From assembly GCA_965203525.1 (NCBI GenBank), contig OZ241898.1, positions 2,232,001 through 2,296,000 of the forward strand: DNA of 64,000 nt. The letters run 5' to 3'. The notes beneath the pieces were generated by a model that saw only the letters and a list, made by a program, of their open reading frames with translations, did no database searches and was not told the DNA's origin. A program made the position numbers and the translations under genes. This document shows, piece by piece, positions 33,967 to 42,302 of the stretch (positions are counted from its first letter, which is position 1; the number at the start of each line of letters is the position of its first letter). This DNA is from WTFV01 sp965203525 (GTDB lineage Bacteria; Acidobacteriota; Vicinamibacteria; Vicinamibacterales; UBA8438).

Positions 33967-35730
33967 ATGCACCGACCGCCGACCGCCGTTCGCTGCGCGC
34001 TCGTTCTCGCCCTGCTGCCGTCGGCCGCGGGTCCGGCAACCGCGCAGACCGCCGCGGAACCGGACTTCGTCCCGGTCACCGACGCCATGCTCCGGAACCC
34101 GGCGGACGGCGACTGGCTGATGTGGCGGCGGACGCTCGACGGCTGGGGCTACAGTCCGCTCGACCAGATCGACCGCGGCAACGTCGGCGACCTGCGCATG
34201 GTCTGGTCGCGGGCCCTGGCGCAGGGCGCGCAGCAGGGCACGCCGATCGCCTACGGCGGCACGCTGTACATGCCGAATCCGAACGACGTCATCCAGGCGC
34301 TCGACGCGGTCACCGGCGACCTGCGGTGGGAGTACCGGCGCGACATCCCGGACGACGTCAACGACTACCTGGGGGGCCTGATCAGCGTCAACCGCAACGT
34401 CGCGATCCACGGCGGCCTGATCATCGACACCGCCAACGACGACTACCTCTTCGCCCTCGACGCCGCCTCGGGCGAGCTGGTCTGGGAGACGAAGCTCTTC
34501 GACTACACGCGGAATCCCGCCCGGCACTCGGCCGGACCGATCGTCGCCGGCGGCAAGGTGATCTCCGGCCGGAGCTGCCGGCCGCGGCGCGGACCGGAGG
34601 CCTGCGTCATCATGGCCCACGACGCCGGCACCGGCGCGGAGCTGTGGCGCCGGCGCCTGATTCCCGCGCCCGGCGAGCCGGGCGACGAGACCTGGGGCGG
34701 CGTGCCCTACGAGGAGCGCGCGCACGTCGGCTCGTGGATGGTGCCGAGCTTCGACCCCGAGCTGAACCTGATCTACGTCGGCACGTCGGTCACCTCGCCG
34801 GCGCCGAAGTTCATGCTCGGCGGGGTCGAGAACAAGCACCTGTACCACAACTCCACCCTGGCCCTCGACGCCGACACCGGCGCGATCGTCTGGTACTACC
34901 AGCACCTGAACGACAGTTGGGACCTCGACCATCCCTTCGAGCGGATCCTGGTCGACACCGCCGTCGCGCCGGACCCGGACGCGGTGACCTGGATCAACCC
35001 GCGCATCCGGCCCGGCGAGGAGCGCAGGGTGGTGACCGGCATCCCCGGCAAGACCGGCGTGGTCTACACCCTGGACCGGGAGACCGGCGAGTTCCTCTGG
35101 GCGACCTCGACGGTGACGCAGAACGTCATCAGCGACATCGACGGGGCCACCGGCGCGGTCACCGAGAACGCCGAGCTCGTCTTCAGCGCGCTGGGCCAGG
35201 AAGTACTGGCCTGCCCCACCTGGAACGGCGGCAAGGACTGGGAGGCCGGCGCCTACAGCCCGCTGACCAACACCATGTACATGCCGCTGCGCAACGCCTG
35301 CGCGCGGATGCTGGCGACCACCGCGGCCGGCACCTCGCACTACGCGCTCGCCGTCCGCAACCAGATCGCGCCCGGCACCGATCAGGTCGGCACCGTCCAC
35401 GCCATCTCCGCCGAGACGGGCGAGACGGTCTGGCTCCACGAGCAGCGGGCGGCCACCATGTCGCTGGTCGCCACCGGCGGCGGGCTGGTCTTCGGGGGCG
35501 ACGTCAACGGCCGCTTCAAGGCCTGGGATCAGGAGACCGGCGAGGTGCTGTGGGAGATCAACCTCGGCTCGGCCGTGACCGGCTTCCCGATCAGCTACGC
35601 GGTGGACGGCCGGCAGTACGTCGCCGTCGGCACCGGAACCGCGAGCACCGCGTCCCTGTTCGGCCGGCTGACCCCGGAGCTCCGGCCGAGCGCCGGCAAC
35701 AACCTGTTCGTGTTCGCGCTGCCGGAGTGA
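33967..35730 (+). CDS. Periplasmic PQQ-dependent dehydrogenase (quinoprotein), paralogue A
   Basis: This 587-aa protein has a signal peptide (cleavage after ATAQ near residue 26). The ATG at 33967 is preferred over a GTG at 33958 because GGGGAG sits eight bases before it. The mature part is an eight-bladed PQQ propeller: 'DWLMWRRTLDGWGYSPLDQI', repeated blade motifs 'ALDAVTGDLRWEY', 'ALDAASGELVWET', 'ALDADTGAIVWYYQHLNDSW' with 'DLDHPFERIL', 'TLDRETGEFLWAT' and 'AWDQETGEVLWEI'. 'GRSCRPRRGPEACVI' holds two cysteines. It probably oxidises an alcohol or sugar in the periplasm and passes electrons to the respiratory chain; no cytochrome c domain is fused. A close paralogue is at 60015-61787. Confidence 0.9.
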   Translation: MHRPPTAVRCALVLALLPSAAGPATAQTAAEPDFVPVTDAMLRNPADGDWLMWRRTLDGWGYSPLDQIDRGNVGDLRMVWSRALAQGAQQGTPIAYGGTLYMPNPNDVIQALDAVTGDLRWEYRRDIPDDVNDYLGGLISVNRNVAIHGGLIIDTANDDYLFALDAASGELVWETKLFDYTRNPARHSAGPIVAGGKVISGRSCRPRRGPEACVIMAHDAGTGAELWRRRLIPAPGEPGDETWGGVPYEERAHVGSWMVPSFDPELNLIYVGTSVTSPAPKFMLGGVENKHLYHNSTLALDADTGAIVWYYQHLNDSWDLDHPFERILVDTAVAPDPDAVTWINPRIRPGEERRVVTGIPGKTGVVYTLDRETGEFLWATSTVTQNVISDIDGATGAVTENAELVFSALGQEVLACPTWNGGKDWEAGAYSPLTNTMYMPLRNACARMLATTAAGTSHYALAVRNQIAPGTDQVGTVHAISAETGETVWLHEQRAATMSLVATGGGLVFGGDVNGRFKAWDQETGEVLWEINLGSAVTGFPISYAVDGRQYVAVGTGTASTASLFGRLTPELRPSAGNNLFVFALPE

Positions 35731-35883
35731 GCCGGGCGGCGGGGCGCTCGGCCCACGTCCCGGCGCCGGGTGTCCATGACAGCCCGTGGGTGAAAGTCGA
35801 CGTTCGGGCATTTCGGGATCGACACGACGGCTCTCCCGTTCTACACTGGCGGGCATGGCGATGGGCACGACACGTGACGACAG

Positions 35884-35912
35884 ATCAGAATCAGATAAAC
35901 CTTGATTCTGAT
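35884..35912. promoter_or_regulatory. 10-bp inverted repeat upstream of a membrane/coiled-coil gene
   Basis: ATCAGAATCA (35884-35893) and its exact complement TGATTCTGAT (35903-35912) are separated by nine bases. A -10-like TAAAAT follows at about 35943-35948 and the GTG start at 35976. This could be an operator or a transcript hairpin. The A+T content is well above the surroundings, as in the following gene. Confidence 0.4.
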
Positions 35913-35975
35913 TCGGTCGGAAACTGAACGGATCCGATCTGGTAAAATACGGATCGGAACAGGAAGGGACAGGAA

Positions 35976-36428
35976 GTGAAGACTCTGGTCAACTTCGTGC
36001 TGGTGCTGTTCGTTCTGTTCGGTTCGGTCGTTCCTGTTGTCGCGCAGGATGGGAACGATTCTACTGACTGGTGGCAAGTGGGCGCAACGTTCGTTGTCGC
36101 GGTTGGTGCTGTTATCGCAATCGTCAAGTTGGTCGGTGGGATGATCGATGGCGTCAAGGAGGTTGTCAACGGCATCAAGACTGACAACGAGAAGGCGCAC
36201 AACGAGATCAAGACGACCATCAAGAATACCGTCGAAACGTCTGAAAAACACGTCAACCAGAGGATCACTGACTTCGACACCACACAGAACAAAAGGTTTG
36301 ATGATCTCAAAAATTCATTGAACCAGAGGATCACTGACTTCGATACCGCACAGAATAGAAGGATCGATGATCTCAGGGACGACAAGAATCGACGGCCGAC
36401 GCTACGACCGAACCGATCCGATGCATGA
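35976..36428 (+). CDS. Small exported/membrane coiled-coil protein, left flank copy
   Basis: This 150-aa protein has a GTG start; the upstream region 'ggaacaggaaggga' recurs before its relative at 39800. The N-terminus 'MKTLVNFVLVLFVLFGSVVP' is a signal peptide with possible cleavage at VVAQ. A second hydrophobic segment 'VGATFVVAVGAVIAIVKLVG' spans the membrane. The rest is a long charged helix with two near-repeats of 'NQRITDFDT.QN.R.DDL', a likely coiled coil. Codon use is clearly less GC-rich than in the PQQ gene before it. It is closely related in protein and DNA to the gene on the opposite strand at 39432-39800. Function is unknown; phage-, island- or surface-related anchoring is only a guess. 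Confidence 0.65.
   Translation: MKTLVNFVLVLFVLFGSVVPVVAQDGNDSTDWWQVGATFVVAVGAVIAIVKLVGGMIDGVKEVVNGIKTDNEKAHNEIKTTIKNTVETSEKHVNQRITDFDTTQNKRFDDLKNSLNQRITDFDTAQNRRIDDLRDDKNRRPTLRPNRSDA
36256..36395 (+). repeat. Imperfect inverted repeat, left arm (partner 39471-39610)
   Basis: DNA encoding the repeated 'NQRITDFD' and 'RRIDDLRDD' region here matches the reverse complement of 39471-39610 over about 140 bp, for example 'agaaggatcgatgatctcag'. The arms lie in convergent genes and bracket about 3 kb of compositionally odd DNA. Confidence 0.65.
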
Positions 36429-36439
36429 GAACTCGGTAG

Positions 36440-36703
36440 TGTCTCCGTTCTATTCTCTCTGAGACCGTTGAAACCGAGGCCGATGAAGAACGACTGGCTG
36501 TTGTTGAAGTACAGGTCTAAGTCGGCCTGCACGCTGCCGGCAGACGCAGGCAGGACGAGGTTGGCGACGAGCAGATCGTCCCCGCCGCAGTTGCCCCCGC
36601 GGGACGTCTGCTGCGCGGCGACGGGAAGGGAGACGGAAAGGAGGAACAGGAAAACCAGGGCGGGAACGGTAGAGCGATTCACGGGGACCTCGATGCGCGG
36701 CAT
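36440..36703 (-). pseudogene. N-terminal part of an exported protein, truncated
   Basis: On the minus strand from an ATG at 36703 the peptide begins with a good signal peptide ('RSTVPALVFLFLLSVSLPVA', cleavage at AAQQ) and continues 'GGDDLLVANLVLPASAGSVQ' and 'SQSFFIGLGFNGLREN', like the start of a secreted beta-rich protein. After about residue 88 it runs into sequence antisense to the coiled-coil gene, so the body of the gene is missing. The break near 36430 coincides with the end of that gene and marks a rearrangement junction. Confidence 0.4.
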
Positions 36704-37401
36704 GAAAGAGGACGGCGCAGAGCGAGCCGCGAGCCCGACGCGCCGACGTCAAAAAGGAGGAAGAAAGCGACGGCCCAGCCCGACCCCGAACCTGATCCGG
36801 ACCGCCGGTCCAGATGCCGGAACAGGAGCACCGGCACCGGAGACGAATGCGCCGCCGCGACCGGCGGGACGCCGGCGGGAACGGACGCGAGGCGGATCGA
36901 TTGCGCGCGATGTTCGGGGCATCGGCAGGAAGAACGATCAGCCCCCCGGTCGAAGCTGGGGCCCGCCAAATGGCCGGGGTCCCGCGAGCGGCAAAAGCGG
37001 AACGTCTTCCGGTTTCGTCGCCCGCCGGGTCCCAAGAGGGGGAATGTTGCCGATGGTGCGGGGAGCGAAAAGCGGAACCCTAGGCAGGGAACAGAAGAGA
37101 AGGCGACCCGCTTCCGTGTTTGACAGGCCGAGGAGGCCGAGGAGGACTGGGCGAGGTGGAGATCGGGCACGAGCGGGGAGCTGGAGATCTCAAGTCGGTC
37201 AAAGAGGCACAGAGCTCCCGCCGGCTGCAGCGCCGGGCGCGCGGGTGCACCACACGGGGCAACAACCGACGTAAGATAATGAATGAGCTGCGGCGGAGCC
37301 CAACCCCCCCGGGCCCCGAGGAGGAGCCGGGGAGACGGGAGCAAGCAGAAAGGACGACGCGGAGGAACAGGACTGACGGAACAGGTCTGGGGAGAGGCAG
37401 G
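36704..37401. other. Purine-rich intergenic stretch, no recognised gene
   Basis: About 700 bp upstream of the orphan 562-aa gene is strongly enriched in G and A on the plus strand, with many 'gga', 'aga' and 'agg' triplets. Open frames on both strands are low-complexity (Arg/Gly/Pro-rich on plus, Ser/Pro/Leu-rich on minus). No RNA gene or repeat that I recognise is present. An extended start for the following gene, at 37120, would add a low-complexity basic tail and is not preferred. Confidence 0.45.
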
Positions 37402-39090
37402 ATGGAACACCGAATGACTAGCGGAGAGCACGGAAGAGTGCGAGGGAAACTGCTAGAAGTGCTGAAGAAAGCAGTCATGAAGGCAACAAAGGAAATACCA
37501 ATGGCCGAGTACGAGGAGATCGTGAAAAGTGCGTACCAGAGCGCCGTGGAGCTACGGAACGCGGTGGAGAGTCTCCCGGGGATGGATGACCAGCAGCAGT
37601 CAGAAGGAGTTCTACTCACAATAGGGTGGGGAGGGCTCTGCTTGGAACACGCCCGCTGTGCGATATGGAGCGCGATGGCCGGAAACACAAGAAGTGCAGC
37701 AGCGCATCTCAGGCCCATGGAGGACGCGGTAATAGGAACGGTATGGGCGTCAGAAGCTCGGGATGCCGAGCTGAAACATGCTGACGGAGCAATTAATGAC
37801 TTGGTAGAGAGTGGGAGAACAGAACCGCCTGCGGAGTGGAGTGAGACTGGACGGGCCGTATGGGCGGGGGTACTAAAGGAGATCCTTCAAGAGAAGGAGG
37901 ATGACAGGACAAGGAAAGGCGGTCTGAGCAGCTTCATGCACGCGGGGAGCAAAGGCGTCGGATACGCATGGTCCAACGATGGGTTTGGAGACGAGTGGAT
38001 AAAAGCAGCAGTGGGTGGAAGACTTGCAGGCAGAGTGCATAGGGCGCAATCGGCGGCAGCAGCCGTGATGGTCATGGCAGCAGGGGGAAACCCGCAAGCG
38101 ACCCTCGCAGTACTCGCAGAGATCTGTAAGCAGGACAGAAACATTCTGCGGCTAAACCGACCAGTAGCAGGCGAACCGGGTCTACGAAGGAAGCTCAGTA
38201 CCCTGCAGAACGAAACGAGAAGCCTGGGGATGGAGGTGATACTGAGGGAGGAGATACTGAAGCTGGCGGGTAGAACCACGGCGGAGCCGACAAGCGGTAA
38301 GGCGGAGCACCTACTGGAAGAGGTTGCACAAAAACAGGCGGAAATACGCCTAAAAGAAGTAGAGGGGTACCGCCTAGTGACATCCGGAACGTGGTCCATA
38401 CAGCACCTAAGCAGCCAGCCATACGATGCAGCACGAATGTTCTCAATGCTAGCCCTGGAGCACTGCGAGACAATGGCGGACAATGCAGCCGCGGGAGAAG
38501 CCCGCTCCGCATGGATGATGGCAAGGCTGGTGTACAGGTCAACCAGAAAGGCGGTCTGGTGGGCCGGACATCCGATCAGCACGTTCGATAATGGGAAGAA
38601 GGAATGGAAACACCAGAAGAGCGGTGACTGGAGAATGGATAGCCGGATCTCAGGCGGATACAGGAGGGACCTGCTGAAGGTATGGGACTCAATAAGGAAC
38701 AAGAGGCGGCTCTCCAAAGCAAGGATGCGATGGATGAACAGCTTGGCGCATAGCAAGGAGGCGGCGATACGTGCGACAGGCACAATAACCGGATTCGGAC
38801 GCGGGGCAGCGGAAAGGGTACGGAAGGCGAGGTGCGCGAGAGAGGCAGCTGAGTTCGCAGCCGAACAGGCAGCAGCAGTAGCACGGGCAACGGATGCTGT
38901 CATGAGAACAGGACCGGAGTCGAAAGTTCTGATCAACCACGTGGCGAACACAGCCGGAGCAGCATGCAGAGTCATAGCGAAAGCTGAGACGCGGTGGGCA
39001 GGCGCAGCCAGTAAAAGAGCAAGAACATCTACTGGAACGGAGGACGAAGGTGGTAAGAAGCCGAAGCAACGGAAAACAACCGGTAGATGA
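37402..39090 (+). CDS. Orphan 562-aa helical protein of foreign composition
   Basis: I do not recognise this protein. The ATG at 37402 has GGGGAGAGGCAGG just upstream. The sequence is Ala-, Arg-, Glu- and Lys-rich and looks largely helical. Blocks include 'EIPMAEYEEIVKSAYQSAVE', 'TIGWGGLCLEHARCAIWSAM', 'AGSKGVGYAWSNDGFGDEWI', 'RMFSMLALEHCETMADNAAA', 'AWMMARLVYRSTRKAVWWAG' and a basic tail 'GGKKPKQRKTTGR' that could bind nucleic acid. No signal peptide or membrane segment is seen. Codon use is unlike all neighbours: AGA/AGG for Arg and GGA and GCA are frequent, and the coding strand is purine-rich. A structural or nucleic-acid-binding protein of a mobile element or virus is a possible reading, nothing more. 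Confidence 0.6.
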   Translation: MEHRMTSGEHGRVRGKLLEVLKKAVMKATKEIPMAEYEEIVKSAYQSAVELRNAVESLPGMDDQQQSEGVLLTIGWGGLCLEHARCAIWSAMAGNTRSAAAHLRPMEDAVIGTVWASEARDAELKHADGAINDLVESGRTEPPAEWSETGRAVWAGVLKEILQEKEDDRTRKGGLSSFMHAGSKGVGYAWSNDGFGDEWIKAAVGGRLAGRVHRAQSAAAAVMVMAAGGNPQATLAVLAEICKQDRNILRLNRPVAGEPGLRRKLSTLQNETRSLGMEVILREEILKLAGRTTAEPTSGKAEHLLEEVAQKQAEIRLKEVEGYRLVTSGTWSIQHLSSQPYDAARMFSMLALEHCETMADNAAAGEARSAWMMARLVYRSTRKAVWWAGHPISTFDNGKKEWKHQKSGDWRMDSRISGGYRRDLLKVWDSIRNKRRLSKARMRWMNSLAHSKEAAIRATGTITGFGRGAAERVRKARCAREAAEFAAEQAAAVARATDAVMRTGPESKVLINHVANTAGAACRVIAKAETRWAGAASKRARTSTGTEDEGGKKPKQRKTTGR

Positions 39091-39431
39091 GACGGACAAA
39101 CCGGCCGCGGGCTTCGCCAGCAGCGGGAACCAGCGGCATCACAGCGAGAGCGCGCACGGCACACCGGACAGCCGCCTTCGTGAGATGATGGTACCGCGCC
39201 ACGCCTCTCCACCAATGCACGGGCGGCCGGGAACAGGTGCGCCGCTCGTGAGTATAGAAGATTTTTGGCCGGCCCCGCGACTACCCGCCACGGCCGGCCG
39301 GGGGCGTCGGTCCTGCCCGGCCGTTGACGCGGCAGGGTTGCCGTGCAGGCCATCCGGCCGGCCATGCCTGACTGCCCGCCGGGGGCGTCAACGCCCGTCA
39401 CGGGTCGACCGTGGCGATCCTGTCGGCTCGG
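39091..39431. other. Gene-free stretch between orphan gene and right flank
   Basis: About 340 bp changes from purine-rich back to GC-rich sequence. Several short 'gccggccg' and 'gggggcgtc' repeats occur around 39290-39410. No gene, RNA or clear terminator is seen. Confidence 0.4.
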
Positions 39432-39800
39432 TCAATTTTTCGGTTCCGACCGGGCACCGGGGCGGTCGTCTCTGAGATCATCGATCCTTCTGTTCTGTGA
39501 ATTATCGAAGTCAGTGAGCCTCTGATTCAATGAACCCTTGAGATCATCGATCCTTCTGTTCAGTGACGAATCGAAGTCACTGAGCCTCTGGTTGACGCTC
39601 GTTGCAGACTCTTTGATGGTGTTCTTGATTCCTTCGTGCGCTCTCTCGTTGTCAGACTTGAGACCTTCGATCTTTTTCTCATTATCGGACTTGATTTCGT
39701 TGATCATTCCACGGAACAGTTTTACGATTGCGACAACAGCAGCAATCGCAGCAGCGAACGAACCGGCCACGGTAACTCCCACTCCAAACCAGTCTGTCAC
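39432..39800 (-). CDS. Small membrane coiled-coil protein, right flank copy
   Basis: This 122-aa protein has a GTG start at 39800, preferred because AGGAAAGGG precedes it in the same context as for the gene at 35976; a start at 39863 would add 21 residues. It opens with 'TDWFGVGVTVAGSFAAAIAA', then 'VVAIVKLFRGMI', one membrane segment, followed by a long coiled coil with 'SDNEKKIEGLKSDNERAHEG' and two near-repeats of 'NQRL.DFD.S.NRRIDDL'. It is homologous to the left flank gene but lacks that gene's first hydrophobic segment. The two genes face each other across the odd 3-kb segment. Function is unknown. Confidence 0.65.
   Translation of the reverse strand: MTDWFGVGVTVAGSFAAAIAAVVAIVKLFRGMINEIKSDNEKKIEGLKSDNERAHEGIKNTIKESATSVNQRLSDFDSSLNRRIDDLKGSLNQRLTDFDNSQNRRIDDLRDDRPGARSEPKN
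39471..39610 (-). repeat. Imperfect inverted repeat, right arm (partner 36256-36395)
   Basis: This is the reverse-complement partner of 36256-36395, within the coiled-coil gene on the minus strand. The same region also contains an internal direct repeat of about 63 bp ('gatcatcgatccttctgttc' at about 39477 and 39541), which encodes the two NRRIDDL units. Confidence 0.65.
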
Positions 39801-40250
39801 TTTCGTATCCCTTTCCTGTTCCGAGTATCGTATCTCGGTTTCCGAAGCGACGGCAACTCCCACCAGCCTACCACGGTCTCGCCGGTTCCGCCAGCCGCGG
39901 CCGGATTCGACGGCTCCCGTTGCGCGCCTTCGGCACCATCATCCAGCCAGACACGGAACCGTTCCGGCAATTCGACCGGCCGCCCGCGGCCCACGTGGGC
40001 GCAACGTGCGCTTCCAGGCCGCCTCGCCGGGCTGCGTCTCGCTCCAGCGGCGCTCCCGGCGAAGGCGCGGCGACGTCGCCGGGCGCCGCATCGTATGATC
40101 GCGGGGCGCGGGCGCCGGGACCGGAGAGAACCGCCGCACGCGGCGACTCCGCGAGGCGGCCCGGGATCGCTTCATTTTCCGATCGCGCGGGGCGCGCGGC
40201 CGGAACCGCCGGAACCGCCCGCTCCGACCCTGAACCACGGGAGGACACCG
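39801..40250. other. Upstream region of PQQ dehydrogenase B, no gene
   Basis: About 450 bp of mostly GC-rich sequence. Open frames are low-complexity on both strands. A possible -10-like 'TATGAT' lies at about 40094-40099 in 'catcgtatgatcgcg', roughly 150 bp before the dehydrogenase start. Nothing else is recognised. Confidence 0.35.
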
Positions 40251-42227
40251 ATGGCCCGCAGCCGATGGCTCCGACACCGTCTGACCGGCGCCGCGCTCGC
40301 GATCGCCGCGCTGGCGCCGGCCGGCCCGCGGCCCGCCGCCGCGCAGTCGGCGGCCGACACCGAGTGGCGCCACTTCGGCCACGACGCGGCGAACACCAAG
40401 TACTCCCCGCTCGCGCAGATCACCCCGGAGAACTTCACCGATCTGGAGATCGCGTGGCGCTGGACGTCGATCGAGACCGAGGTCACCCGCGAGCGGGAAC
40501 AGATCCGTCCCGGCCCGTTCAAGTCGGTGTCGCTGATGATCGACGGGCTGGTCTACCTGAGCACGTCGCTCGGACAGGTGGCGGCGCTCGACGCGGGCAC
40601 CGGCGAGCTCGTCTGGTCGTACGACCCACGGACCTACGACCGGCTCGACCGGCCCGCCAACATGGGGTGGCAGCATCGCGGCGTCTCCTACTGGGAGGAC
40701 GGCCGGAGCGACGACGCCCGCGTCTTCATCGCCACGCACGATCTGCTGCTGGTGGCGCTGAACGCCCGCACCGGCCGGCAGTACGCGGACTTCGGGGCGG
40801 ACGGCGCCGTCGACCTGAGCACGTCGCTGGGCCGGCCCGTCGACCGCTCCCGGTTCACCCACTCGCAGCCGCTGGCGATCGCCGGCGACACCGTGATCGT
40901 CGGCAGCATCGTCCAGGACACGTCGCTCACCCGCCGCGAGGCCGACCCCGGCCACGTGCGCGGCTTCGACGCCCGCACCGGCGAAATGAAGTGGATCTTC
41001 CACACCATCCCCCAGGGCGGGGAGTTCGGCGCCGACACCTGGCACGACGAATCGTGGCGCTACAGCGGCCACTCGAACGTCTGGGGCACGATGGCGGTCG
41101 ACGAGGAGCTCGGCTACGTCTATCTGCCGACCGGCACCCCGACCAACGACTGGTACGGCGGCATGCGCCCCGGCGACAACCTCTTCGCCGAAAGCATCGT
41201 CTGCGTCGACGCCGAGACCGGCGAGCGGATCTGGCACTTCCAGGCGGTCCACCACGGGCTGTGGGACTACGACTTCCCCACCGCCGGCAACCTGCTCGAC
41301 ATCACCGTCGACGGCCGCGAGATCCGGGCGATCGCGCAGTCGAGCAAGCAGGCGTTCACCTACGTGCTCGACCGGGTCACGGGCGAGCCGGTCTGGCCGA
41401 TCGAGGAGCGGCCGGTCCCGCGGGGGGACGTGCCGGGCGAGTGGTACTCCCCCACGCAGCCCTTCCCGACGAAGCCGGCGCCGTTCGATCTGCAGGGGAT
41501 CACCATCGACGACCTGATCGACTTCACGCCGGAGCTGCGCGCGGAGGCGATCCGGCTCGCCGACCGCGCCCAGCTCGGACCCATCTTCACCCCGCCGCCG
41601 GTGCGGGGCGCGGCGAAACCGATCATCCAGTCGCCCGGCCCCGGCGGGGGCGTCAACTGGCCCGGCACCGCCGTCGACCCGGAGACCGGCCGGCTCTTCG
41701 TCCCGTCGCAGACGCGGCTGCGGGCGGTGGAGCTGGTCGCCTGGCCGCCCCCCGCGACGGTCGGCTACTTCACCGATCCGTGGGCGTCGCCGGTGCCCGG
41801 GCCGCGCGGCCTCCCGCTCGTCAAGCCGCCCTACAAGCGCGTGACCGCCATCGACCTGAACACCGGCGAACACGTCTGGATGGCCCCGCACGGCGACGGC
41901 CCGCGCAACCACCCGGCGCTCCGGGACCTGAACCTGCCCGCCCTCGGCGGCCACCTCGGCATGCACGGCGGCGGCCCGCTGGTGACGAAGACGCTGCTGA
42001 TCGTCAACTCCGGCGCGCGATACGTCGAGGACATGGCGGCGTCGGCCCGCGCCGTCACCGCCTACCACAAGGACAACGGCGAGTACCTCGGCTCGGTCGA
42101 GCTGCCCGCCATCCCCTACGGCAACCCGATCACCTACCTGCACGAGGGGAAGCAGTACCTCGTCGTCGCGGTCGGCAGCGGCAGCGGCGACGCGACGCCG
42201 GAACTCGTCGCCCTGGCGTTGCCGTAG
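40251..42227 (+). CDS. Periplasmic PQQ-dependent dehydrogenase (glucose-dehydrogenase-like), type B
   Basis: This 658-aa protein has a signal peptide (basic start, 'GAALAIAALAPAGPRPAAAQ'); the ATG has GGGAGG eight bases upstream. The mature propeller begins 'EWRHFGHDAANTKYSPLAQI' and has 'ALDAGTGELVWSYDPRTYDR', 'WQHRGVSYWEDG', 'FDARTGEMKWIFHTIPQGGE', 'NVWGTMAVDEELGYVYLPTG', 'TPTNDWYGG', 'DAETGERIWHFQAVHHGLWD', 'VNWPGTAVDPETGRLFVPSQ' and 'GGPLVTKTLLIVNSG'. These are the signatures of the glucose/quinate (membrane GDH-like) PQQ family rather than the methanol-dehydrogenase type, but without the N-terminal membrane domain. It probably oxidises a sugar or polyol in the periplasm. Monocistronic by spacing. 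Confidence 0.9.
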   Translation: MARSRWLRHRLTGAALAIAALAPAGPRPAAAQSAADTEWRHFGHDAANTKYSPLAQITPENFTDLEIAWRWTSIETEVTREREQIRPGPFKSVSLMIDGLVYLSTSLGQVAALDAGTGELVWSYDPRTYDRLDRPANMGWQHRGVSYWEDGRSDDARVFIATHDLLLVALNARTGRQYADFGADGAVDLSTSLGRPVDRSRFTHSQPLAIAGDTVIVGSIVQDTSLTRREADPGHVRGFDARTGEMKWIFHTIPQGGEFGADTWHDESWRYSGHSNVWGTMAVDEELGYVYLPTGTPTNDWYGGMRPGDNLFAESIVCVDAETGERIWHFQAVHHGLWDYDFPTAGNLLDITVDGREIRAIAQSSKQAFTYVLDRVTGEPVWPIEERPVPRGDVPGEWYSPTQPFPTKPAPFDLQGITIDDLIDFTPELRAEAIRLADRAQLGPIFTPPPVRGAAKPIIQSPGPGGGVNWPGTAVDPETGRLFVPSQTRLRAVELVAWPPPATVGYFTDPWASPVPGPRGLPLVKPPYKRVTAIDLNTGEHVWMAPHGDGPRNHPALRDLNLPALGGHLGMHGGGPLVTKTLLIVNSGARYVEDMAASARAVTAYHKDNGEYLGSVELPAIPYGNPITYLHEGKQYLVVAVGSGSGDATPELVALALP

Positions 42228-42302
42228 CGCCGGGGTCGTCGGAAGATCTGGCCGCCTGCCGTCAACCCCCGCGTCCCAGCCGGCGCGCCGCCGGGCGCGA
42301 AA

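Noticed and set aside
35891..36430. Continuation of the minus-strand secreted-protein frame through the coiled-coil gene
   Set aside because: After about residue 88 the frame is antisense to a better-supported gene and loses protein-like composition.
37887..39401. A 504-codon open frame on the strand opposite the orphan gene, suggesting an ambigrammatic (narnavirus-like) arrangement
   Set aside because: The codons are not in register with those of the plus-strand gene, and the peptide is Ser/Leu/Arg/Pro low-complexity. It follows from the purine bias of the plus strand, which removes stop codons on the other strand.
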